Origin: Acinetobacter lwoffii
Lineage (GTDB): Bacteria; Pseudomonadota; Gammaproteobacteria; Pseudomonadales; Moraxellaceae
Length of the DNA stretch: 64,000 nt
NCBI RefSeq assembly: GCF_029024105.1
Contig: NZ_CP118963.1
Span: 248,001 to 312,000, forward strand
Reading direction: 5' to 3'
Positions 25,772 to 34,201 of the stretch are shown piece after piece; the first letter of the stretch is position 1, and each line of letters starts with the position of its first letter. The notes beneath the pieces were generated by a model, which saw only the letters and a program-made list of their open reading frames with translations, was not told the DNA's origin and searched no databases. The position numbers were made by a program, and so were the translations under genes.

Positions 25772-26506
25772 ATGAAATTAACATTAAAAGTATTATCTCT
25801 TGCTTTATTGGGCGCTGTATCTTCTTTTACTTTTGCTGAAGAACCTGTTGCTGAACATACGGTATCTGGAAATATCAGCGTACTTTCGAGCTATAACTTG
25901 CGTGGTATTACTAACATTCCTGAAAATAGCGGCGCTACCTTACAAGGTGGACTTGATTATAACCATGCGTCTGGCTTCTATGCAGGTTGGTGGGGATCTA
26001 CGCTAGATTACCCTTTGTCTGAAGAAGGACGTGATGCTTTCGAAAATAACTTCTATGCTGGCTATAGCCATGCAGTCAATGATGACTTAGGTTTAACGAT
26101 CGGTACGACCTACTATTATTATTATGAATCTGATGTCAATTCTGATGGATTTGAGCTGTTATTGGGTATGAGCTATAAAGATTTGGGCGTTACAGCACAA
26201 ACCCTTCTTGAAGATACCACTTGGGGCAATGCAGGTGATACCTATTTAAAAGCCACTTATAGCTATGCTTTACCACAAGATTTTAGCTTGGATACTGCTT
26301 TAGGTTTATATGCTTATGAAAAATCAGGTGACTTTATTGAAGGAACCACGGAAAATTTTGGCTTCCGTCATTTTGACATCGGTTTAAGCAAGCCACTTGG
26401 TGACACAGGTGTAACTGCAAGCATGAATTATATTTTGGGTGGTTATGACCGTTTTGATGAAAAACAAAAGAATAAAGTCGTATTTGGACTCGGTTATAGC
26501 TTCTAA
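25772..26506 (+). CDS. TorF family putative porin
   Basis: 244 aa. Signal peptide about 1-22 (SSFTFAEE), then beta strands with the family features NISVLSSYNLRGIT, YNHASGFYAGWWGST and a C-terminal FGLGYSF ending in Phe, as expected for an outer-membrane barrel. The TorF/TIGR02001 group has no proven substrate. A near-consensus sigma54 promoter and the glnK-amtB locus 2 kb away in the same orientation, also behind a sigma54 site, suggest uptake of a nitrogen source (inference). Strong GGGGGGAG ribosome site. Ends at a clear terminator. Confidence 0.88.
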   Translation: MKLTLKVLSLALLGAVSSFTFAEEPVAEHTVSGNISVLSSYNLRGITNIPENSGATLQGGLDYNHASGFYAGWWGSTLDYPLSEEGRDAFENNFYAGYSHAVNDDLGLTIGTTYYYYYESDVNSDGFELLLGMSYKDLGVTAQTLLEDTTWGNAGDTYLKATYSYALPQDFSLDTALGLYAYEKSGDFIEGTTENFGFRHFDIGLSKPLGDTGVTASMNYILGGYDRFDEKQKNKVVFGLGYSF

Positions 26507-26518
26507 TTCTCTTTAGAT

Positions 26519-26546
26519 AAAAAGGCGACCTTAGGTCGCCTTTTTT
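26519..26546 (+). terminator. Bidirectional terminator after torF
   Basis: AAAAAGGCGACC/GGTCGCCTTTTT with a TTA loop; also serves the convergent comM-like gene ending at 26553. Confidence 0.92.
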
Positions 26547-26552
26547 AATGAC

Positions 26553-28043
26553 CTAAATCTGCTGCTGCCCGCGATAAGACAGGGCCTCCGAAAGATGCTG
26601 ACTTTGAATATCTGGACTTTGATTTAAATCGGCAATGGTGCGTGCAACACGCAAGACCCGATGATAGCCACGTGCTGATAAATTCAGTTTTTGCTGAGCT
26701 ATTTCAAGCATCTTCTGGGCAGACTGATCTAATGCGGCATATTGCTCTAGCTGTTTTGGACTCAAACTCATATTCAAGGTATTTTGCCGTTGCATCTGAA
26801 TTTCATAGGCTGCAATGACGCGCTGTCTGACCGTTTCGGAGTCTTCGGCGGGTCGATTGTCCTGTAGCTCATGCGCCTGTAATGGCGGTACATCAATATG
26901 CAAATCAATCCGATCCAGCAGGGGGCCTGAAATCCGGTTCTGATAGCGCTTAATACTTTCCGGCGAACATTGGCAACGGATATCCTGATTGAATGCATAC
27001 CCACATGGACAGGGATTCATGGCAGCTACTAACTGGAAATTAGCCGGAAAGGTAATTTGGCGTGATGCCCGGGAAATAACAATTTCCTTTGCCTCCAAAG
27101 GCTGCCGTAAGACTTCCAAAACTTTACGGTCAAATTCTGGTAGCTCGTCCAGAAATAAAACCCCTAAATGTGCCAGGGTAATTTCTCCTGGTTTGGGGTG
27201 TGAGCCGCCACCGACCAATGCTACTGCAGAAGCAGTATGGTGCGGTGCTCGAAAAGGCCGTTGCCCAAAAGGGTGATTGGCATTCGCCACCGAATAAATA
27301 CTGGCCACTTCCAGATTTTCCTGCGTCTTTAAGGGCGGTAAAATACTGGCCAATCGAGAAGCTAGCAAGGTCTTGCCTGTTCCAGGGGGGCCTCGGAACA
27401 GCAGGGAATGACCACCTGCCGCGGCAATTTCTAAAGCACGCCGTGGTCGTAATTGTCCTTTTACATCCGCAAGATCAAACTTATAAAAATGGTCTGTAGC
27501 GAGTGGGCCGGCTTCTATTTGCGGCAAGCGCTGCGCTTGGGAAAGATGTTCACACACTTCTTTTAAATGATTGGCTGCAAAGACTTTAAAGTCTGGGAGC
27601 TGACAGGCTTCCTGTGCATTGGGGCCAGGCAAAATCAGTTGATGCTGGTCACTTTGACAGGCAATGGCAATACTTAAGGTGCCGCTGACAGGACGTAATT
27701 GACCATCGAGGGCCAACTCGCCAATAAACTCCAGATGCTCAGTACAATCTTCAGGCAGCTGGCCTGAAGCCACTAAAATGCCTAATGCAATCGGTAAATC
27801 CAGACGTGATCCATCTTTCGGTAGATCTGCTGGCGCCAGATTAATGGTCAGACGTTTGGTCGGAAATTGAAAGCCGCTATTCAAAATGGCAGAGCGTACC
27901 CGGTCTTTACTTTCACGTACCGCTGCTTCGGGAAGCCCCACTATAGTGAGTGAAGGCATACCCGAACTGACATGAACTTCGACTTCAATTAAAGGCGCAT
28001 GCAGGCCCAGCAAGCCTCGCGTATAAATTTTAGCAAAAGACAT
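26553..28043 (-). CDS. comM: YifB/ComM family Mg-chelatase-like AAA+ ATPase
   Basis: 496 aa. An N-terminal Lon-protease-like domain (about 1-180; YTRGLLGLHAPLIEVEVHVSSGMPS) precedes the AAA+ core with Walker A GPPGTGKT near 221 and Walker B LGVLFLDELPEF near 298, then a zinc-type cysteine region CPCGY...CQCSP (about 348-363) and a C-terminal Mg-chelatase-type domain. In naturally transformable bacteria ComM is a hexameric helicase that drives branch migration during integration of donor DNA; Acinetobacter is transformable, so this role is expected. The ATG at 28043 heads the gene; ubiK lies 66 bases upstream in the same orientation. Confidence 0.93.
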   Translation of the reverse strand: MSFAKIYTRGLLGLHAPLIEVEVHVSSGMPSLTIVGLPEAAVRESKDRVRSAILNSGFQFPTKRLTINLAPADLPKDGSRLDLPIALGILVASGQLPEDCTEHLEFIGELALDGQLRPVSGTLSIAIACQSDQHQLILPGPNAQEACQLPDFKVFAANHLKEVCEHLSQAQRLPQIEAGPLATDHFYKFDLADVKGQLRPRRALEIAAAGGHSLLFRGPPGTGKTLLASRLASILPPLKTQENLEVASIYSVANANHPFGQRPFRAPHHTASAVALVGGGSHPKPGEITLAHLGVLFLDELPEFDRKVLEVLRQPLEAKEIVISRASRQITFPANFQLVAAMNPCPCGYAFNQDIRCQCSPESIKRYQNRISGPLLDRIDLHIDVPPLQAHELQDNRPAEDSETVRQRVIAAYEIQMQRQNTLNMSLSPKQLEQYAALDQSAQKMLEIAQQKLNLSARGYHRVLRVARTIADLNQSPDIQSQHLSEALSYRGQQQI

Positions 28044-28093
28044 TATTATTGTTCCAATATGGTGCGTTATTTTTATAGTTCTGGTGTCTTTTA

Positions 28094-28110
28094 TGCACTG
28101 TAGTTGTGCT
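28094..28110. promoter_or_regulatory. GCAC-N7-GTGC palindrome, NtrC-like
   Basis: TGCACTGTAGTTGTGCT shares the GCAC and GTGC arms and spacing of NtrC sites. It overlaps the end of ubiK, 50 bp before comM and about 450 bp from the glnK sigma54 promoter. Suggestive only. Confidence 0.25.
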
Positions 28111-28337
28111 TATTTTTTGTTCGAAATTCTCTCTTCTAATGCTTCCACCTGTTTGAGCAAATCATTCAGGCGATGATTGGCATTATTTAGGGCAGTATGC
28201 TGACGTTCTATTTCTTCTTTAGACACCAAATCCATTTTCGCCACAGCTTCATTTAACAAGGCACGGATATTATGTTCCAAATCTTTCTTAGGTTGTTCGA
28301 CTTGCTGCAAAATTGCTTGTAATAAAGTTTCAATCAT
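28110..28337 (-). CDS. ubiK: UbiK/YqiC family ubiquinone biosynthesis accessory factor
   Basis: 75 aa from ATG 28337, which matches the family start MIETLLQAILQQ; ATGs at 28349 and 28379 in frame would add 4 or 14 residues, and no candidate has a strong ribosome site. The protein is helical with a C-terminal coiled coil (LNDLLKQVEALEERISNKK) and the conserved MDLVSKEE motif in the middle. UbiK binds UbiJ in the soluble Ubi complex that makes ubiquinone; earlier work named these BMFP proteins with membrane-fusing coils. Located between glnK (divergent) and comM, an arrangement also known from pseudomonads as I recall it. Confidence 0.85.
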   Translation of the reverse strand: MIETLLQAILQQVEQPKKDLEHNIRALLNEAVAKMDLVSKEEIERQHTALNNANHRLNDLLKQVEALEERISNKK

Positions 28338-28556
28338 TGTCTGATCCATCGCCGTAGAAAGGAGCGCACAGTTTAGCATTGCTAAAATGCAGACTATAGT
28401 ATTTCAGACAAAATATAGACTTATTCGATTAAAGATATTGTAAAAATCCACATAAAAAATGTCTATTTTTTGAAGATTCAAAGCCTTTATCCGTATAAAA
28501 TAAGGTATAAATAAACCACATGCCGGGCTTTCTAATTTCCCCCGACCTTAGGAATC

Positions 28557-28573
28557 TTGGCATGAAATTTGAA
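28557..28573 (+). promoter_or_regulatory. Sigma54 (RpoN) -24/-12 promoter of glnK-amtB
   Basis: TTGGCATGAAATTTGAA fits the -24/-12 pattern with TTGGCATG perfect apart from C to T and TTGA in place of TTGC. Predicted start near 28583; the ATG with AAGGA lies about 32 bases on. The -12 mismatch suggests a weaker core than that of torF. Confidence 0.65.
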
Positions 28574-28614
28574 CGTAAAACCTTACTGGTGAAATAAGCC
28601 GAAGGAAAACAAAC

Positions 28615-28953
28615 ATGAAGCTCGTAACTGCAATTGTAAAACCTTTTAAATTAGATGATGTTCGCGAAGCATTGTCTGAAATTGGTGTTCAAGGCATCAC
28701 TGTAACTGAAGTGAAAGGCTTTGGTCGTCAAAAAGGCCATACTGAACTCTATCGTGGTGCTGAATACGTTGTAGATTTCTTGCCGAAAGTCAAAATTGAA
28801 ATCGCGATTAGCGATGAAATGGTAGACGCGGTGATTGAATCTATTACTCGTGTGGCGAGCACTGGAAAAATCGGTGACGGAAAAATTTTCGTGACTAACT
28901 TAGAACAAGTCATCCGTATTCGTACAGGTGAAACAGGTGCAGACGCTGTCTAA
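28615..28953 (+). CDS. glnK: Nitrogen regulatory protein P-II (GlnK)
   Basis: 112 aa, exact P-II length. The T-loop (about 37-55) holds Tyr51, the uridylylation site, within ELYRGAEYVVDF; the C-loop/B-loop TGKIGDGKIFV near 83-93 binds ATP and 2-oxoglutarate. It senses nitrogen and carbon status and plugs AmtB when nitrogen is plentiful. Called GlnK rather than GlnB because amtB follows 59 bases downstream, the canonical glnK-amtB pair. The sigma54 promoter at 28557 predicts nitrogen-limited, NtrC-dependent expression. Confidence 0.96.
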   Translation: MKLVTAIVKPFKLDDVREALSEIGVQGITVTEVKGFGRQKGHTELYRGAEYVVDFLPKVKIEIAISDEMVDAVIESITRVASTGKIGDGKIFVTNLEQVIRIRTGETGADAV

Positions 28954-29012
28954 CTTGGCACGAAGTTTGCTGAGTACCTAATAACTCACAAAAACTTGGT
29001 TGGGGGATACGA

Positions 29013-30425
29013 ATGAAAAAAATGCTACTCGCGTTCGGCATGGCCGGCGCTCTTTTTGGTGGTTCTGTTGCATGGGCTGAAGAAGCTGCAACAGCAACAA
29101 CACCGACAGAAGAAATTGTGCTTGTTGAAGAAGCAGGCGATACAACAAATACAACAACAGACACTACAGCAGCAATTGCTGAAGCAGCGCCAGTTGAAGC
29201 TGCAGCACCTGCAGAAGAAGAACCAACTCTAGATACCGGCGATACCGCTTGGGTTTTAACCTCTACCGCTCTAGTTTTACTCATGACCATTCCTGGCTTG
29301 GCGCTATTTTATGGCGGTATGGTCCGCAAGAAAAACGTTCTGGCGACGATGGCACATAGCTTTATTGCTGCGGCGGTGGTCAGTATTGCTTGGGTGATTA
29401 TTGGTTATACCCTAGCTTTCGGTGAAGGCAATGCCTTTATAGGTGGCCTGGATAAGTTCATGTTGGCCGGTATTACCACAGAGGCACTTTCAGGCACGAT
29501 TCCTGAAATCCTGTTTGTGATTTTCCAAATGACTTTTGCCATCATTACGGTTGCCATCATCAGCGGTTCGATTGCAGAACGTATGAAATTTGGTGCTTTC
29601 GTTGCTTTTATCGCACTTTGGGTGGTGATCGTCTATGCACCAATTACCCACTGGGTATGGGGTGGTGGCTGGTTAGGTAACGACGGCGCGCTTGATTTTG
29701 CTGGTGGTACGGTTGTACATATCAACTCGGGTGTTGCCGGTCTGGTAGCAGCGTATATGCTGGGCAAACGTATGGGCTTGGGCCGTGAATCTATGGCACC
29801 ACATAACCTGACCCTTACTGTAATTGGTGCATCTTTACTCTGGGTAGGCTGGTTCGGTTTCAACGGTGGTTCTGCATTAGGTGCCAACGGTTCTGCAGGC
29901 TATGCTTTGATCGTGACTCAAGTCGCAGCGGCAGCAGCAGCCATTTCTTGGTTAATCACTGAAAAACTGGCACGTGGTAAAGCTTCTGTACTGGGCGGCG
30001 TATCGGGTGCAGTTGCTGGTCTGGTGGTCATTACTCCAGCTGCAGGTTTTGTGACTGTAGGCGGTGCATTGGCGATGGGTCTGATCGGTGGTGTGGTGTG
30101 TTTCTGGGGGATTACAGCACTGAAACGCGTATTGAAAGCCGATGATTCTTTAGATGCTTTTGGCTTGCATGGTGTAGGTGGTATTGTCGGTGCGATTTTA
30201 ACTGCGTTCTTTGCCAGCGAATTCATCATGGGTGACAATGCCCCTGCCAATGTCATGCATCAGCTTTGGGTGCAAGTGGAAGGGGTACTGGCGACAATTG
30301 CTTACTCTGCGATCATGACCTTCATTATCCTGAAAGTCATCGACTTGATCATTGGAATCCGTGTGGCATCTGATGATGAGCGTATGGGTCTGGATTTAAG
30401 CCAACATGGCGAACGTGTCGAATAA
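29013..30425 (+). CDS. amtB: Ammonium transporter (Amt family)
   Basis: 470 aa. A signal peptide (1-22, AWAEE) is followed by an unusually long acidic, Thr/Ala/Glu-rich segment (about 23-72), then the 11-helix Amt core from TGDTAWVLTST onward. The signature THWVWGGGWLG and the twin pore histidines (His of APITHWVW and of FGLHGVGGI) are present, as is the GNDGALDFAGGTVVH stretch. Trimeric channel for ammonium uptake, gated by GlnK. The acidic N-terminal extension is longer than in E. coli AmtB. Ends at a strong terminator. Confidence 0.95.
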   Translation: MKKMLLAFGMAGALFGGSVAWAEEAATATTPTEEIVLVEEAGDTTNTTTDTTAAIAEAAPVEAAAPAEEEPTLDTGDTAWVLTSTALVLLMTIPGLALFYGGMVRKKNVLATMAHSFIAAAVVSIAWVIIGYTLAFGEGNAFIGGLDKFMLAGITTEALSGTIPEILFVIFQMTFAIITVAIISGSIAERMKFGAFVAFIALWVVIVYAPITHWVWGGGWLGNDGALDFAGGTVVHINSGVAGLVAAYMLGKRMGLGRESMAPHNLTLTVIGASLLWVGWFGFNGGSALGANGSAGYALIVTQVAAAAAAISWLITEKLARGKASVLGGVSGAVAGLVVITPAAGFVTVGGALAMGLIGGVVCFWGITALKRVLKADDSLDAFGLHGVGGIVGAILTAFFASEFIMGDNAPANVMHQLWVQVEGVLATIAYSAIMTFIILKVIDLIIGIRVASDDERMGLDLSQHGERVE

Positions 30426-30456
30426 TAATAAATACACCATAATCAATATATAGTGT

Positions 30457-30484
30457 AAAACAGCCCGAATGGGCTGTTTTTTTT
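30457..30484 (+). terminator. Terminator after amtB
   Basis: AAAACAGCCC/GGGCTGTTTT with GAAT loop, followed by further T. Confidence 0.9.
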
Positions 30485-30565
30485 CTATATGTTGCGTAAA
30501 ACTCTACAAAGTTTGTAATTTTTGCTACACTCGGAATCCATTTGGACTTGTTCAATTAAACCGCT

Positions 30566-31030
30566 ATGCATTGCCCATTTTGCAATACTGCAGACAGTAA
30601 AGTGATTGATTCACGCCTGGCAGCTGAAGGCTGTCAGATTCGTCGTCGCCGTGAATGTGTCAGTTGTAATGAACGCTTCACCACCTTTGAAAGCTATGAA
30701 GTGGTGATGCCGCGCGTCATCAAGTCGGATGGCAAGAATGAACCTTTCGATGAAGCCAAATTACGTCGTTCCCTGATGCATGCCTTGCAAAAACGCCCGG
30801 TGACCCAGGAGCAGATTGAAACAGTGCTGAGCGATATCCAGCTACAGATTCGCCGTTTAGGCGAGCGTGACGTGAAATCTCGTACTATTGGTGAAATCGT
30901 GATGCAGTCTTTATTCGCACTTGATCATGTTGCTTACGTGCGTTTCGCTTCAGTCTATCAGGATTTTCAGGATGTTGAAGCTTTTCGTCATCAGATTGAA
31001 CAGATGCAACAACGAGAATTACAAGAATAA
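30566..31030 (+). CDS. nrdR: Transcriptional repressor NrdR
   Basis: 154 aa. Zinc ribbon Cys3, Cys6, Cys31, Cys34 (CPFC and CVSC) with the basic RRRREC DNA-binding stretch between, then an ATP-cone domain (about 49-139; PRVIKSDGKNEPFDEAKLRRS). NrdR binds ATP/dATP and represses ribonucleotide reductase genes. It heads a tightly packed unit: ribD starts 2 bases after the stop. The nrdR-ribD neighbourhood is widely conserved in proteobacteria. Confidence 0.96.
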   Translation: MHCPFCNTADSKVIDSRLAAEGCQIRRRRECVSCNERFTTFESYEVVMPRVIKSDGKNEPFDEAKLRRSLMHALQKRPVTQEQIETVLSDIQLQIRRLGERDVKSRTIGEIVMQSLFALDHVAYVRFASVYQDFQDVEAFRHQIEQMQQRELQE

Positions 31031-31032
31031 GC

Positions 31033-32121
31033 ATGGCTGAACTGAATCAAGACCAAGTCTGGATGCGCCGGGCCATTGAATTGGCTCGTCAAGGGCAATA
31101 TTCCACCAAACCGAATCCGAATGTGGGCTGTGTCATTGTTAAAGATGGTGTGATTGTCGGAGAAGGTTTCCATCCTCAAGCAGGCCAGCCACATGCTGAA
31201 GTCTTTGCGCTACGTCAGGCCGGTGAACAGGCCCGTGGTGCCACAGCTTATGTTACCTTAGAGCCTTGTGCGCATTATGGCCGGACGCCGCCTTGTGCCA
31301 AGGGTCTGGTTGAAGCAGGTGTGGCTAAAGTTGTCGTGGCCTGTCCTGATCCCAATCCACTGGTGGCCGGCAAGGGTGTACAGATCCTGAAAGATGCGGG
31401 CATTGAGGTAGACGTTGGCATCTGTGAAGATGAAGCGCATGAGCTGAATCAAGGCTTCCTGAAAGCCATGGCGACCGGTATGCCTTATGTGCGTTTAAAA
31501 ATTGCCTCAAGCCTGGATGGCCGTACCGCGATGGCATCAGGTGAATCGAAATGGATTACCGGTGTAGCAGCACGTCAGGATGTACAGCATTGGCGTGCGA
31601 TTTCAGGCGCGGTGATTACCGGAATTGAAACGGTCCTTGCTGATGACTGTCAGCTGAATGTACGTCAACTGGATGCTGTTGAAGATATCAAGACCGTGGT
31701 GCAACCGAAACGGATTGTTCTGGATCGTCAGGGACGTCTGCCACTGAGTGCAAAGATTTTAGCGCAACCTGAAACAGTGATGGTCATGGGGCCATTTCGT
31801 CAAGAGCTTGCAGACCTGGGTGTGCTACACTTGCCGGTACAGCCTTTAGCAGAATTATTAAAGCAACTGGTTCAGCAGCATCAGATTTATGATGTCTTGG
31901 TGGAAGCAGGGGCGACCTTATCTACGGCATTTTTACAACAAAAATTGGTTGATGAACTGATCAGTTACGTTGCACCGACCCTATTGGGTCGGTCTGCGCG
32001 TACCATGTTTAATGCAGAATTTAGCCATATGGCCGAACAACTCCGATTTAAGCTGTGCGATGTAACTCGCTTAGGTGATGACGTGCGCTTCAGGCTAATT
32101 CCTTTTCAAGAGACACTATGA
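31033..32121 (+). CDS. ribD: Bifunctional riboflavin biosynthesis deaminase/reductase
   Basis: 362 aa. The N-terminal cytidine-deaminase-like domain (about 1-145) has the zinc site HAE (QPHAEVFAL, near residue 54) and PCAHYGRTPPC near 78-88; the C-terminal reductase (about 150-355) starts at RLKIASSLDGRTA and holds the NADPH-binding GIETVLADD motif. It converts the GTP cyclohydrolase II product to 5-amino-6-ribitylaminouracil phosphate. Its last bases overlap the ATG of the adenine methylase gene by 4 bp (ATGA), which implies translational coupling. Confidence 0.96.
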   Translation: MAELNQDQVWMRRAIELARQGQYSTKPNPNVGCVIVKDGVIVGEGFHPQAGQPHAEVFALRQAGEQARGATAYVTLEPCAHYGRTPPCAKGLVEAGVAKVVVACPDPNPLVAGKGVQILKDAGIEVDVGICEDEAHELNQGFLKAMATGMPYVRLKIASSLDGRTAMASGESKWITGVAARQDVQHWRAISGAVITGIETVLADDCQLNVRQLDAVEDIKTVVQPKRIVLDRQGRLPLSAKILAQPETVMVMGPFRQELADLGVLHLPVQPLAELLKQLVQQHQIYDVLVEAGATLSTAFLQQKLVDELISYVAPTLLGRSARTMFNAEFSHMAEQLRFKLCDVTRLGDDVRFRLIPFQETL

Positions 32122-33410
32122 GTTCAGAGTCTACGGTTTATCATAAACGTCGCCATGCGGCACGTACCACCGATGAATATCTTTTCCATCAGCTGGTTCC
32201 TTATCTGGGCAATAAACGCCGTTTACTGCATTTAATTCTGGAAGCGTTGGAAAGTACGGGAACCCTGAACCGTGCTGATGGTCGTGCGCCGATCTTTGCT
32301 GACTTTTTTGCAGGTTCAGGCGTGGTTTCACGTTTGGCCCGTCAGAATGGTTATCGCGTCATTGCCAATGATTGGGAGCCGTATAGCCATGCGCTGAATC
32401 ATGCGGTACTGGCCTGTACTGAAGCACCGGCATTTAAAGAACTCGGTGGCTATCAGAAAGCAATTGATTATCTGAACCGTCTGCCTGAAGTCAAAGGCTG
32501 GGTGACGCATAACCTGTGTCCGCGTAATGATGAAATTTATGATCCAGCCCGTGATCGTTTGTTCTTTAAACGTCGTAACGGCATGCGTATTGATGCCATC
32601 CGTCAGCAGATTGCAGCCTGGCAGGCACAAGGTGCAATTGATGATGTGGAAATGTCTGCCTTGCTGGCACCCTTGCTGTATTCCGCCAGTTTTGTCAGCA
32701 ATACTTCAGGCGTTTTCAAAAGCTTTCATCATGGCTGGGGCGGGAAAACCCAAACTGCGCTGGAACGGATTGAATCATTGCTGTGGCTGACTCCAAGCCG
32801 TTTTTGCGAGTCGGATCAGAAAAAGGGAATGGCCGCAGAAATGTGGTGTGTCGATGCCCAGCATCTGGCCAACCAGATGAGCGGCTTTGAAGTAGATGTA
32901 GCTTATCTGGATCCACCGTATAATCAGCATGCTTATAGCAGTAATTATCATGTGCTGAATGCGCTGACCTTATGGGATCAGGCCGATTTACCGACTCCGG
33001 ATACCAAGGGCTTTAAGAGCGGGATTGACCGGGCATGGCGCAAAGAGCGTCCGAGCCAGTACAATTCCTCTAAATATGCTAAAGAAGCTTACGAGAGCCT
33101 GTTGGCCACCATCAATGCACGTTTCATTCTGACCAGTTATTCAACTGACGGTAATATCAGCGCTACCGATTTGTTACAGGCCAATCTGAAACGTGGCCGG
33201 GTGACCTTGCTAACCCAGGATGTGCCGCGTTATCGTGTTAGCAAACAGCGCCAGTCTGAACGTGCCCGCGTGCTGGAATTTATTGTGATTACCGATACCC
33301 ACGCCAAGTCAGGTCCACCGATCCGTCAATTACTCAGCCAGCTGCATCATTATGCAGAATTGGGTGGTGTGGATACGACCGGCGTTAGTACCCAGTTGGC
33401 CCTCTGGTAA
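32118..33410 (+). CDS. DNA adenine-N6 methyltransferase, solitary, class D12/Dam-like
   Basis: 430 aa. The AdoMet-binding motif FADFFAGSGVVSRL is at about 56-69, following PYLGNKRRLL, and the catalytic motif IV DPPY is at about 268-271 (VAYLDPPYNQHAYSSNYH). Order FxGxG before DPPY gives the alpha/D12 type of N6-adenine methylases. No restriction endonuclease is adjacent, so it is an orphan enzyme. From memory, the A. baumannii ortholog at this position (AamA, A1S_0222) has confirmed adenine methylase activity and affects surface motility; I cannot verify this here. It overlaps ribD by 4 bp and is followed by ribE after 22 bases, so it is expressed with riboflavin genes. Confidence 0.9.
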   Translation: MSSESTVYHKRRHAARTTDEYLFHQLVPYLGNKRRLLHLILEALESTGTLNRADGRAPIFADFFAGSGVVSRLARQNGYRVIANDWEPYSHALNHAVLACTEAPAFKELGGYQKAIDYLNRLPEVKGWVTHNLCPRNDEIYDPARDRLFFKRRNGMRIDAIRQQIAAWQAQGAIDDVEMSALLAPLLYSASFVSNTSGVFKSFHHGWGGKTQTALERIESLLWLTPSRFCESDQKKGMAAEMWCVDAQHLANQMSGFEVDVAYLDPPYNQHAYSSNYHVLNALTLWDQADLPTPDTKGFKSGIDRAWRKERPSQYNSSKYAKEAYESLLATINARFILTSYSTDGNISATDLLQANLKRGRVTLLTQDVPRYRVSKQRQSERARVLEFIVITDTHAKSGPPIRQLLSQLHHYAELGGVDTTGVSTQLALW

Positions 33411-33432
33411 AAGAATTGAAAAGGAAATAAAA

Positions 33433-34092
33433 ATGTTTACAGGTATTATCGAAAGCCTCGGCAAAGTCGAAAGTCTGCAAAGCGTTGGTGGTGATGTACG
33501 TTTACGCATCCAGACCGATCTGGACATGTCTGATGTACATCTGGGTGATTCTATCGCGACCAATGGTATCTGCCTGACCGTGATCGACTGGGGCGAGAAC
33601 TGGTATGCGGCTGATGTTTCCCGTGAAAGTCTGAACCGGACCACGCTCGGCACCTGGAAAGCCGGTCAACCTGTCAATGTTGAAAAAGCCATGTTGCCGA
33701 CTACGCGTTTTGGCGGTCATATTGTGTCAGGTCATGTCGATGCAGTCGGCGAGATCACCCTGGTACGTGAAGATGCACGTTCAATTTATTATGAAGTGAC
33801 TGCACCTGCTGAAATTGCCAAATATCTCGCAGAAAAAGGCTCGGTCACAGTCGACGGCATCAGTCTAACGATTAATCATTTGCGTGGTAGCGTGATTAGT
33901 CTGAACCTGATTCCACATACTGCTGAACGTACCAATATCGGTACCTGGAAAGTCGGTAGCAAGGTCAATCTGGAAGTGGATGTATTGGCACGTTATATCG
34001 AGCGTTTATTGCTCGGTGATAAAGCCGCCCAAACCACTGAACAATCAAAAATCAGTATGGATTTCCTGGCTGAAAATGGTTTCTTAAAATAA
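33433..34092 (+). CDS. ribE: Riboflavin synthase, alpha subunit
   Basis: 219 aa. Two lumazine-binding (Lum) barrels in tandem: MFTGIIESLGKV at the start and GHIVSGHVDAVGEI at about 98-111 are the repeat signatures; TNIGTWKVGSKVNLEVD lies near the C-terminus. It dismutates two 6,7-dimethyl-8-ribityllumazine molecules to riboflavin. The conserved start MFTGII at 33433 has AAAGGAAA upstream; longer frames reach into the methylase gene. Last gene of the nrdR-ribD-methylase-ribE unit. ribBA and ribH are not in the window. Confidence 0.96.
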   Translation: MFTGIIESLGKVESLQSVGGDVRLRIQTDLDMSDVHLGDSIATNGICLTVIDWGENWYAADVSRESLNRTTLGTWKAGQPVNVEKAMLPTTRFGGHIVSGHVDAVGEITLVREDARSIYYEVTAPAEIAKYLAEKGSVTVDGISLTINHLRGSVISLNLIPHTAERTNIGTWKVGSKVNLEVDVLARYIERLLLGDKAAQTTEQSKISMDFLAENGFLK

Positions 34093-34111
34093 GAGAAATG
34101 TTGATTTACTG

Positions 34112-34146
34112 AACAGTCTGATTGAAAAATTAGACTGTTTTTTTAT
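34112..34146 (+). terminator. Terminator after ribE
   Basis: AACAGTCT pairs with AGACTGTT across a 12-base AT-rich interior, followed by TTTTTT. Confidence 0.85.
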
Positions 34147-34201
34147 TTTTCGGGATAATCAGCAGTTCAACTTGCAAATATTGCCTTGGTGGACGGGTCG
34201 A

